Part shown: one piece after another, positions 1 through 10,400 of the stretch | Position numbering within the stretch: the first letter of the stretch is position 1 | How the letters are laid out: every line of letters begins with the position of its first letter | Source of the DNA: Symsagittifera roscoffensis | Lineage: Eukaryota > Xenacoelomorpha > Acoela > Convolutidae | NCBI RefSeq assembly: GCF_963678635.1 | Contig: NC_087070.1 | Span: 25,664,007-25,728,006 of the forward strand | DNA length: 64,000 nt | Direction of reading: 5' to 3' | Translations under genes and position numbers: made by a program | Notes under the pieces: model-generated | The model's database searches: none | What the model saw: the letters and a program-made list of their open reading frames with translations, nothing else | What the model was told of the DNA's origin: nothing

Positions 1-480
1 TATCTAATACAAGTTTCCAAGTGAGTTTTCTTTTCAGGACCATTCTAAGGAGTGGTGGTGGCAGCAAAATTGGGGTCATCTGATCTTTGCAGGCCACGAG
101 CACTTAAACTCATGTGGCACTCAGCAAAGAAAAAACAGCCACAACAAAATCTTACCCCCTATTGGTCGTTCGGTTCCGACTGGAAGTCGCCAGCCAACAC
201 CTCCGCGCCTTCGCCCTGCGGCGTCCCTGCGATGGTTTCTTGGTCTGGCCTCGTATCCCTGAGAAGATGCCTGGCAGGTGGTCTCGATGGGACAGCACCA
301 CCCGGAGTGACTTCAACTCCAATTCACTTGACTGGTGCAGTTGAAGATACTCTCTGAGGACCGCAGGAGTCTGTCTCTTCCTTCAAGAGATAAGGCAACA
401 GTTGTTTTTATGACGATTATCTCTGTGTTCCGCAGATCCTCAAAAATATCGGGAGTGCCCGTTCAGCGAGCGCGTTCAGA
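1..480. other. Unassigned GC-richer sequence, no supportable gene
   Basis: The stretch is visibly richer in G and C than most of the window and carries overlapping short open frames in two plus-strand frames (52-357 and 114-344), none with a recognisable domain. Acceptor-like sites (a T-rich run plus CAG near 38, and TTTGCAG near 101) could mean exon fragments, but I cannot build a supported transcript. The frame 335-577 overlaps the longer ORF that follows, so a broken or spliced gene remains possible. Confidence 0.3.
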
Positions 481-1074
481 GTGCCCGTTAAGCAGAATCG
501 CTTTGGAACAGGAGAGGATGAGACAATTGAGAAAGAAGAAGACGTGCGACATCATGCTGGGGGCATGCCCCTGTTAACTGACCTGAGCCTGGCCATGAGG
601 ACCGATCACTTAGCACTGATCAGAGGAGCCACGGAGTTCGTGACGGTGACCTACGGTCCTGCAGTCACGTTTGCGTTCCCTGACGTTAAGGATGGGGCAT
701 ACAGGAGGTCGGTGTTGCGCCTGAACCTCATATCAGCAGTGGACGGAAGTGCACTTAACTGGTGTGAACAGCACGCACTACGAGAAATGATGAGTGAAGA
801 CTTGTTGTTCGCAAAAATCTCAGAGCCGAAGATGACTGTCATAAATTTTGATGAGCACTTCCGTAATCGTATTGGAGAAGAGGATAGAGGGCACGTCGAA
901 GTTTTCCCGAAGCTCTGGAATCTAAGGCCCTACAATAAGACGAACGGCGAGATTAAAAGAGTTCCTCGTCCGTCTGCATCATATCGCAAACTGAGAGAAG
1001 AAACGAAGGGCTGTGGTGACTACAAGAAACCGCCAGAAAAGATCCTTGAATTTCCCTTTTTGTTCAAATATTGA
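481..1074 (+). CDS. Hypothetical protein, possible exon or gene remnant
   Basis: A 197-residue open frame that I do not recognise. It opens at a GTG, so the more plausible initiator is the in-frame ATG at 565, giving 169 residues. The protein is charged and soluble-looking. It has no signal peptide or membrane segment, and no catalytic motif that I can name. Base composition is more GC-rich than the flanking AT-rich DNA, which is the main reason to suspect real coding sequence. A neighbouring plus-strand frame (335-577) overlaps its start, so the locus could be a frameshifted gene, or one exon of a spliced gene extending left of the window. Downstream of 1074 no continuation is evident. Alternatives are a chance ORF or part of an unrecognised mobile element. 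Confidence 0.25.
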   Translation: MPVKQNRFGTGEDETIEKEEDVRHHAGGMPLLTDLSLAMRTDHLALIRGATEFVTVTYGPAVTFAFPDVKDGAYRRSVLRLNLISAVDGSALNWCEQHALREMMSEDLLFAKISEPKMTVINFDEHFRNRIGEEDRGHVEVFPKLWNLRPYNKTNGEIKRVPRPSASYRKLREETKGCGDYKKPPEKILEFPFLFKY

Positions 1075-2058
1075 AGGAATTGGAAGGGTCTGGGGATATA
1101 ATTCCGAACTGTTGTTTTAATAACTTTTAGCTTCCGGAGACGTCCTGAAAGTGTAACATTCGCCCGGAAGATACATATCGACGTAAAATAAAACTAAGTC
1201 CTAAGACGACTGGCTAACGCCTAAACAGAGCTTTACATGCTTTTAACCGTCTCTACCAAGCCAGTAATTTCGGTGGTCTTTCTAACATCGGGTCGACAAA
1301 AAACGTTACTGCTTTCGGCTTCGGTCAAAACACTCAAATTAACTTAATTACATGCAGAAATAGTGAGCTCATGGTCACTCCTAAAATCAGGGCTACTACT
1401 ATTTATTGAATTATTATTGTTTTTGTTCAGTAGATAAAAATCATCATCTCCATCGAAGATGGATCAACCCTTTCCCCCAACTCCTAGCTTCTCATCTTAG
1501 TAGAATGAATTCGGATGTTAATTAAATTCAATTCGGGACATGACAGGGAAGCTAAAAGTTCACATAAAATGATAAAAGTTTCAGTCCCGAAACCCCTCCG
1601 GATTCTCGAATCCACTGAATCAAGCACGTTAAGCTTGATTTCGCTGTAATCCGGAAGGCTGGTTTCCACCCCTCACTGTTGTTAGCAACTGCTTTGCAAC
1701 TATTGTAGCGACACAATAGTTGCAACTTGGAGCGGTCTCTGCTACATCCGCTTTTCTCCGATTCTGATTCTCAATTTTCTTGTTGTTGTCGTCGTCGCAA
1801 CTATCGTTGTTGTATTGGTTTTTAGCTTTTCTGCCAAAATGGCCGTTTTTGACGTTTCTTAGAATTGTTACGTCATCACTTCGAAAATTTAAAATTTAGG
1901 AATTTCCGAATCCTTCAGCCTTCACGATTTGTCCAATGGCTCGAATAACGTTCTTATTCCTTCTAAATCGCCAATTCGGAAGGTTCGCTGCTAAAAACTC
2001 CGAGACTGCAGAGATTGCATTTTGTCCATTTTGGTCGAATGTCACAAAGTGCAATTGA
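1075..2058. other. Intergenic region, no gene seen
   Basis: No coding region is supportable; the minus frame at 1484-1669 is short and featureless. The notable content is a perfect short inverted repeat at 1694-1725 and a TTACGTCA motif near 1868 that resembles a CRE/ATF-type site but may be chance. The right end abuts the truncated retrotransposon. Confidence 0.5.
1694..1725. repeat. Perfect 13-bp inverted repeat (hairpin)
   Basis: The arms 1694-1706 (ttgcaactattgt) and 1713-1725 (acaatagttgcaa) are exact reverse complements around a 6-nt loop (agcgac). It could be the end of a small DNA transposon or a structured RNA segment. Nothing nearby decides between them. Confidence 0.7.
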
Positions 2059-3321
2059 CCATTTCAATTCGGATTTCGCAAAAACATTTCAACACAAGAT
2101 GCTCTTGTTTATGTGACAGAAAGTATTCGAAATCAAATAGATTCAAAAAAAATCGTACATGCAGCTTTATTAGATCTGTCCAAGGCTTTTGATTCTATTT
2201 CGCATGAAGTTTTAATTGAAAAAATGCTTTCTCTCGGTTTTTCAAATGGAGCAAATGCTTTAATTGCTAGCTTCCTAAACAAACGTATTCAAAGAGTAAA
2301 CGTCAATGGAATTTTTTCAGACTGGATTGAAATAAAACGAGGTGTCCCACAAGGAACGGTACTTGGTCCGTTGTTGTTCAATATTTATGTTAATGACATA
2401 CAAGAGCGATTATATGAGGGTTGTACTTTAGTTCAATATGCTGACGACTGTATGGTTTTTTCCTCTTCTATAATTTCTGAGGATGCTTTGAATCGATTGC
2501 AAAAATCACTCAATAATCTAACGGAATTTTTTGCAGAGAACCAATTGAATCTGAATGCATCTAAATCGGAATTTATAACATTTTGTCAAAAAAATGATAG
2601 CAAAAATGTGGATACTGATAAACTAGTAATTAGTGGGCATTATGTAGCCAAAAAATCAGAATGCAAATATTTAGGCATAATTCTTGATTCAAGTTTATCT
2701 TTTCATGCTCAAATCAAAACAATTCTCCAAAAAATGGCCCAAGGGATTAAAACTATTGATACAATTGGACAACAACTGCCGACATTATCATTAGTTGCCT
2801 TGCTTCATTGTCTTGTTTTATCACATTTAGATTATTCAGCAATTTTTTTACAGCAAATTAATGCTACTTTGATGCTATCTCTGGAGAAACAGTTGAACTG
2901 GGCGCTAAAAAGAACATATTTCAGATCGAATTTTAAATCTTCTTCCCTTCTTCGCATTAGCAAATCGTTCATTGGAATCGAGAAAAGAATTGAGTTAAAG
3001 TGTATAACATACTTATACCAATATCTTACAAACAAAAAGAAGGCTTTTGAAAATACACTGAGACTACCGACTGCCAATTATAGGCTCAACGAAAGAACGA
3101 AACAAATTATTTTTGACAAACATTGTTCGACTGCTTCTCTACAAAAATCATTTTTTCATTTGACTTCTAAAAAATGGAATTCACTGCCCATAATTTTGCG
3201 CAATTTAGAAAAATCGAAAACAGAATTCAAGAAAAAATTGAAAGAGTTTTACGTGAGTGAATTGAGAAACAATCCTATATGTACTAATACAAATACGTGG
3301 CGTGATTACCGTTTTTGCTAG
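2059..3321 (+). mobile_element. 5'-truncated non-LTR retrotransposon, reverse transcriptase ORF
   Basis: This is the RT half of a LINE of the CR1/Jockey-like superfamily. The frame is open from just after a TGA at 2056-2058. It begins at the conserved block FQFGFRKNIST (2059 onward), so the often-assigned GTG at 2113 is not a real start. In order it shows LLDLSKAFDSISHEVL (RT block with the first catalytic Asp), RGVPQGTVLGPLLFNIYVND, QYADDCMVF (catalytic YADD), NLNASKSEFITF and KYLGIILDSSLSFHAQI. A long basic C-terminal thumb-like region ends at TAG 3319-3321. The AP-type endonuclease and ORF1 expected upstream are absent, which is typical of 5' truncation during target-primed insertion. About 420 codons without a stop suggest a fairly young insertion. 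Family assignment is by motif memory only. Confidence 0.9.
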
Positions 3322-3880
3322 TTCTATATTTTTTAATTCAGTTTAATTTTTCACACATTGCTTGAAAGAGAAACTGTATATACTCTGCATATACGTTGTA
3401 TAATTGGACTATCTGTAAAATTGTTTGTAAAGTTTTATTACCAGCTTGTTCCTAATTCTTAAATCTTTAATTTTCTATAGTATCCGAAACTTCATATACT
3501 TTAATCAACCAATTTCCGAACTGTAACCGATTTTGTTTTTTTTTGTTTTGTTTATTGCTTGTTTTCTGATGTTTTGTTTTTGTTTGATGTAACCAATGAA
3601 TTTATAACCAATTTTATTATTTACACTTTGCTACACTGATGCCTCGGCTTTTTATTGTATAGTAATTCAAGTGTTCTTTCTTCTTCTTCTTCTTCTTGTC
3701 CATTGTTATTGAGGGTGGGAATGTTATTCAAACCATTTGTTTTAAAAAATCATAATTTTTTTTTCCTTAAATTAGTCTGCTCAAAGGTTCCCGGCTTTGT
3801 TTCTTTTCGTTAATTTTGTTCCGTTGTTGCTGATTTAAAATTCAAGTTTTTTTTTTAAAAAAAAAAGTAACCAGAAGGTC
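3322..3880 (+). other. Probable 3' untranslated part of the LINE, with microsatellite
   Basis: AT-rich, non-coding sequence following the RT stop. It contains a (ttc)n microsatellite at about 3677-3697 and a T-run followed by an A-run (about 3849-3866). Either could mark the 3' terminus of the element, but I see no clear target-site duplication, so the boundary is uncertain. Confidence 0.35.
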
Positions 3881-4055
3881 TTAAATGTCATAATAACCGA
3901 AGTTACAATCAGACGTCTCTTCATTATCCAGTCAAAATCCTAGGAATTTTCTAGATTGGAAGAGTATAATGTTGATAGAAGTAAAGCGAGTCTGATGATT
4001 GGGGATCAAGCCGACCAGATTTAGAAAATCCAAGTGTCTGGCATGTTTGCTTTTA

Positions 4056-4156
4056 GTGTTGTATCGCATTTGTTGTATCGCATGTATTGCATCGCATGTG
4101 TTGTATCACATTTTTTTTAGTGTTGTATCGCAAGTGGTGCGAAGCTCCGCTTCGCC
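4056..4156. repeat. Short direct repeats (tgttgtatcgcat) and GC hairpin
   Basis: Four to five imperfect copies of tgttgtatcgcat/tgttgtatcacat lie between 4056 and 4135, followed by a perfect hairpin gcgaagc-tcc-gcttcgc near 4139-4155. The block lies about 200 bp upstream of the PMS2 start codon, in the presumed promoter/5' region. No function can be assigned from sequence. Confidence 0.55.
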
Positions 4157-4324
4157 TCAGTGTGAAATATTTTTTTTTACTTTTGCTTAAGGCAACAACT
4201 GGAAGGCTGTCAAGTTAAATTCTTGCTTTGGTTTTAGTTACGAAGTTATTGTAAGCTACTCGAATTTGCCTTAAACGTGTAGCGATGGCTGCTGATGGGA
4301 TCTCTGTTTGCTTCGTATCATTTT

Positions 4325-4345
4325 TTGTTTTCTGTTTCAGACACA
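4325..4345 (+). promoter_or_regulatory. Strong 3' splice acceptor 5 nt before the PMS2 start codon
   Basis: A pyrimidine-rich run ends in tttcag at 4340, and the initiator ATG follows at 4346. This is a textbook acceptor and implies that the first coding exon is not the first transcribed exon. A possible donor (gtaagc, about 4251) would make a roughly 90-nt 5' UTR intron. The alternative is spliced-leader trans-splicing, which occurs in several invertebrate phyla. Confidence 0.55.
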
Positions 4346-4457
4346 ATGATAAAATCTCTAGAAGCTTCCGACATTCACAGCCTTTGCTCAGGTCAAGTTG
4401 TATCATCAATTGCTTCCTTGGTTAAAGAGTTGCTAGAAAATAGCGTCGATGCAAAAG
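4346..4457 (+). CDS. PMS2: PMS2 coding exon 1
   Basis: Encodes residues 1-37 plus the first base of codon 38. It includes the CSGQVV and KELLENSVDA blocks that hold the catalytic Glu and the Mg-binding Asn of the ATPase. It ends GCAAAAG followed by the donor GTAAAC. The split codon G|CC gives the Ala of the family's DAxAT stretch, which confirms the joint to 12740. Confidence 0.93.
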
Positions 4458-7400
4458 GTAAACGGTTAGTCAATTTATGGTTATCTTGAGATTATGCATG
4501 TTCATTTCTATTTGTCGTGTAACCATGATGTTAATCACACTTGCGAGAGCAAATGTCTTACAACCTGGAACTAGACTTTTTTCCCGTAAACAAGTTCTTA
4601 CAAGAAATTGGCTTGCTTTTTTAGTGCACCCCAACAACTTCCAGGTTCCTTCATAAATAGCCTGGGTAAAACGCGGTTATTTTTGCAGCCTGAGGCCTTG
4701 GGTTTGAGCCCCGGCAGAACCTTGTTTTTTCATTCAGTATGTATGCTATTGAAAATTTTTCTCCGGTAAAAATTGAATTGGCTTGCTCCCGTTTGCAGGA
4801 TTGCTTGATTGAAATCAATTGATTTAAATCCGATTTGAATCTTGATTTTAATCAGCTTTTGTTTGGTTTAAATCCAAGGTGAAAAAATGCTACTTTTCTC
4901 AGTTGGAGTAGTTTTTCCCACCAATTATACGCCAAAGTTTTGTAAAACTGGTCTTTAGTATGAAAGTGCTAAACCAAAACTGAAAATTGATCAACTGTTT
5001 CCTTGATGCCCCTCCATTTCAATAAATTTTCGAACCCTTCGTGTGATTTTTCTAAGATGCTCGATCGTTTTTTGAAAAAATCGGATTTAAATAAAAAATC
5101 GAATTAGATAAAATATTTTGATTTTTTATTTAAATCGGATTTTTATGCAAATCTGTTCGTTTGTCTATTCAATTGCTGTCGGCTTAGATGCCACATTAAA
5201 GGTTTTTCTTGTGCTGTTTGCAAATATCATGGTATTTGCAAATGTTTTTCCTTTTAGTTCCCGGGGGTATAGAAACTGTTCAATTTTTTAAAAATAAAAA
5301 TCGATTTTTCTTCGGCTCAACTGGTGTCTGATTGAAGATTGTCTGCTTTGCAAGTTTTGCTGCATTGGTATTTTAAAATATAAGTGTCTTGTTTGGCATG
5401 ATAAACCAGATATCGTATTTGATAAATGCAGTATAATGAAAATGTGAAAATGTATGTGATGGGTTTCTATTTTAATTTTTTTTGACGCTTTCGATTTTTT
5501 TTAGCATTTTTTTCTTAAAAAATACTCCGTCGATTTTCAAAACAACACTGTCAATGGAAAGACTGCTTTCTTCTTTGTGTGCCTGCATATCCCGATTAAT
5601 TCTTTTTTACTTTACCCACTGTTTTAGAGCCTTCGAAAAATCCAGTGGGGTGCATATTTGGCCCATACTTTTTTGATCTTTTTTTTCTCAAAAACTAACA
5701 TACCAAATAGGATTTTGGTTTCAATGGACAGAAATTATTGTTGGAATCTCTCCTGAGGAGGAGCTACGCCCAAATTTTTCTACAAAATTTATGGCCTTTG
5801 GAGAAGTCAACTTTCTGATTTGTTGACCTTTTGTAAAATGTTATGACAGTTTTCGAAACCTACAATTTTGGCAATGTTCTATTTTTAAGCGTCCTCCACC
5901 TTCTTTTTGCAAAAAAAGTTATGGATTTCGGAAAGTATTTGTTGTTGCTTTTTGGATCATCTTAAAGAAAACTTTTGATTTTTAGAAGCTACCTTATTAA
6001 ATCTGAGATGAAGGTTTCAATCGAAAGAAGTTATTGAGAGATTGGTTCCTGTAGAAGCTACGACTACTTAATTTTTTTGTAATAAAAACGTTGTGTCCTT
6101 GGGGAGAATTCCAATATCTCAAAAATGTTCACTCTTCTCAATTATTTTAGTAGATTTTAACTAGGGATTTGGGCAAATTATTAAATTTATCCATTTCATC
6201 CTCATGATCATATTAAGTTCCAGATATACCAAAGAGCTGCATTTGAACCTATAGTTATCTTTTATTGCGACATTCGAAAATTTTGATTCACCTAGTTTTT
6301 TGAACATTTCTTTTGTTTTGACTTATTATTTTTTAAAATGTTTGTTATGTATCAGAAGTAGAACGATGCTTTGCTTCGCCTCGAACTTGATACGATTCGC
6401 TTTTGTATTTCAAATGATAGATTCTGCAGTTTTTAAAAAGATAAGATTAGTTGAGAATTATCAAATGTCAATTTAGAATTTTTCGGGTTAACAGTTAGTT
6501 TAACAAAATCAGTGAATCATTTGGTAAGTTACTTTAAATGCATATCAAGTTCGTGGTACGGAATTGGCGGCCTTTTCAGTGTGGTGTTAACTTTCATGCT
6601 TGAGACGACGAACGTGCTTTGTTCGAATCCGGCCAGGACCTGATTTCGCTGACAAAAATTTTTCCGCGCAACAGAAAATCTTGAGTGTTGTTCGCCTTCT
6701 TATCTTTTGTCGGCTTAGTTGCAACAACACGAAAAGCGTTTTACTTGATTTAAGCATTTTCCTTATGATTCAAACCCCTTTCATTCTACTGGGGTTTTTA
6801 TACAAGTAGTTAAGTTCAAGAAAAATTGCGGCGGAGTTTCTTTCTATTTGGTTTCACGATTTTAGGAATCTTTTTTTTTGGTAAATGTTTTGTGTCCTCG
6901 GATTCTTTTCTATTCCAAAGAAACTATTGATTGGCGGCTTGATTCTTTCTGATTAAATCATTTGAAAAATCTATAAGTGCCAGTGTGTGGGCGTAAAACT
7001 TTTTCTGATTTTCTTTTCGCATAATTTTTATTCGCTCGATTTGATCAACCTAATTCTTGCAATATTATGAATTTTTTGGAAAAATAATTCGAGGAGATCA
7101 GGCTATTTCCATGAAAACTGCAGCGGCCCAGCGTTTAGAGGTGATCATTACGGCGGTAATCATTATTTGTTCTCACTGCACCTTTTTAAGTTCCATAGCT
7201 ACTGACACTCAGCCAAACTTATTTTTTTTTGGCGAAATTTACGCCCAAGTAGTTAGCTGGGAGCCAGTTTTCTTAATTATTTGGTAAAAGAAAACCTTAT
7301 AAAAATTAGGACAAATTTTTTCTCAAAACACTTCATAGAAACTCTCAACAGAACTCTTAAACCTGCTGATCGAAAGTCAAGAAAACACATTTGCAATGCG

Positions 7401-10400
7401 CGGAGCAATGATATTCCAATGTTTTCTGTTATGCAAAGTCGAGATTGATAGGTCCTCATCAAAACCATTGCGATACGACTTAAACTGGAAAAATGAAGAT
7501 CTGATTGATCTATACATCGAGGGAAAACCCTTAAAACCAATAGTAGAGCTCAATCCAGAAATGCTAAAACCATATATGGTATGAAGGCTAATGCGACTGA
7601 ACAGAAACTTATTTGCAAAATAATGGACCGAACGATAACAAATGCTTCACGATGTTTGGATTGAAATACACCCTCTGTCTAGGACAAGAGTGTGGCACCG
7701 AATATGCTCTGCATACGCCCAGGAAACAATACCGAAAATGGGTATCACCTCCGGTCTGCTGATAGAAGCTTAAAATATCTACAATTAGTTTATCTAAAAC
7801 TTGAAAACATTGGTCCATCCTACTAGCAGTAATAAATTAATCATATTATCACACATTCAAACTCAAAGAAATTGTAGTCCATAAAAAGGAGTAACTCAGG
7901 GAAACCCACAAGCATTAGTTATGCACGGTTGGCAGTTTTACCATTAATAAATCTATTAAGTGCAGATCATGTAACATAGAAATGGTATGCGGACGATGCC
8001 AACGGAATAGGTAACCCGAAACTTTATTTATCGGATTCCTGATTTAGTGCCTGACGTCCCACTTGTGCTATTGAAAACGAGATTCTCGGAGCCTTTCTCA
8101 AGAATTAGTCCACCTCATTTTTATGTGCCAATTCAGTTAAATGATCGATTTTTCAGATTAATGAACGTAGTGATATTTCTATACGTCTTGGTGATTTTTT
8201 TCAGGAAAAACTCTTAAAATGCTCTTATGACTAAAGATGTGCATTCATACATATTAATGCATTTATTGATGCACTTATGTATGTATACATTTTTTGAGTT
8301 CAATTGAAATTCGTCTGCTGAAAGTTGCGTAAATAGCACTCTCCAAATACGAACGTGGAAATGGCGCAATAAAACGTGAACGATTTCTAGTTTCGAAAGT
8401 GGAATATAATTTTAAGATTTCCAGCGGAATAACAACTTTACCTGTTGATCCAGTTTTCTCAAATCGTGTTATTGCTATCAGACAAGTGCCAATCATAAAT
8501 TGTTTTAGAAGTTCAAAGAGCTTAAAGAGATTTTTTGAACAAAGTTATTGTTTTTTCTGTTTACTTGCGTTCATTTCTCTTTTCCAACTGTCAGTTGTAG
8601 TGAAGTAGACCATTTGGAAAACGGTTTTAATAGAAAATTAATAGGAACACGAAATAAAAGTAGTATAATAATTCGAAAAAATTGTTTCTATTTTTTTCAA
8701 ACTGTTTTTGAAATTTTGATTCGCAAAGTTGCGTTAAAACTCCAGAAACTAACTTTTTTTGAGTAAAATAAAGTTTTCATTACTCAATTTAAGCACAGAT
8801 AAGCTATTGTAAGCCTGCATGCTCACCTTTTTAGCTCGAAATAAGACCAAAAATCAGAAATTTGAAACTTTTTTTTTTCAAAACTTTTTGTTCGAATCAC
8901 GACTGACAGGACTTTATTATGATATATAATTCGACCCATTTCGATGATTATTTGTACCTTTTGTATACTTTATTGTATTTGGGTGTCTTTTATTTTTTCT
9001 TTTGTTTTCCACGCAAATTTCATCGCAATTTTCAATGGTCGGAACAATTAACCATTGAAATGTGATAATATTTATTTAAAAAGCGTTTTTGTACAGGATT
9101 TCGTAGCATTTTTCCAATCATTTTTCACTCTGAGAGACAAATTAGGCCAAGTCTTGCTGATTAATTTTCAATTTCGAGCAGTAAATCTGTACTGGGCGTC
9201 ATTGAAAACGCATCAGTAAACCTCCTTTCAGAGTTTCCTCGAAGCTAGAGACACTTAAGTTTCCTTGTAAGTTTTAAAAAACTACGACCTAAATTAACCT
9301 GGAAAATCCATTTTTGATTCAAAAAAAGGTGTGTTTGTGATTTATCTTTCAAGTGTTTTTAGTTTAGAGACCCAATAAAGGCGAGCTGTTTCCAGTAACG
9401 AATCTATTATTATTATTAGAGCAAGCTGTTGGATTTTGAAAAAAAAACACCCTCAAAAAACCTTTGGTTTTTTCAATGTTGCCCAGTACATATATCAGGT
9501 TTAACCTGATTAGCCTGCTAGGAGTCTCAAAGTTTTCATGTAATCTTTGAAAAGTTGACTACAACGAAGACAAAAGGAAGTTTGTTCTTTTTTTTCAGAC
9601 AGATACAAAGTACAACAAGAATATCTGGTCTCATGCATACGCACAGGATGTTCCGACCACAAAGAGTTCTTGCAAAAAGAAGTTTTTTTAATACTTTTGA
9701 ATGAGTATTTTATTCGAATTGAGGGGAAAGTTATTCATCCAAAAGAAGTTTCCTTGAAATATCAAAATCCAAGACATGTTAAAAAATAGTTTAAAGACTA
9801 GCATTCTTAGTTTTCCTCAAAATGAGTTAAGGAGCCAGGATACAAAGCTAGATAAAAACCTTTTGCTTCCTGTCGGAAAGTAAATTATTTTATTTAGAAA
9901 TTGTAGCTTGGATTGTTTTCAATTTTTGGCGAAATATGAGTGGAGTGCAATCATAATGATTTGCCCAAGTAATAAAGTAATTAGGTAATGTTAAGTTAAA
10001 TCCAATGGATATTAACTAAAACTTATGACTCTAAACTTATTGCTGTAAACTTCTTGGTCAGAAGTTTACAGAAGTTTATGGTAAATATTCAGTGGTCGGA
10101 ACAAAAAATTTGTTTGAATTTCATTCACTGTTTTGACCATCTTCATTTTTACGTACATGGTGTTTGCGCTTTCTTTCCAAAAGAGCGTCAGAGTCCTTTT
10201 TCTCAATCACTTCGGATTCCTCTTTCTTGTTTTTGCTTCTGTACTTTTTCAGTAAATCGCGACTAGTAATGTAGAGTAAGGCAATGAAGGCCAGCAAGAC
10301 ATTAATGATAAGCCATGAGATAACAATGAGAGTAACGGGCACAGGCAAGTCAGACTGGGAGCAAAACCCAATCATTACCCCGGCCAGAATCAGGAAGTAG

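Noticed and set aside
3999-4190. 63-residue Cys-rich frame upstream of PMS2
   Set aside because: The cysteines come from the tgttgtatcgcat repeats; no protein family is suggested.
4295-4345. Upstream in-frame start for PMS2 at 4295
   Set aside because: The extra residues are encoded across the pyrimidine tract and CAG of a strong splice acceptor, and do not resemble the family's N terminus.
4643-6640. Functional tRNA genes
   Set aside because: Neither locus folds into a full cloverleaf with paired acceptor and anticodon stems.
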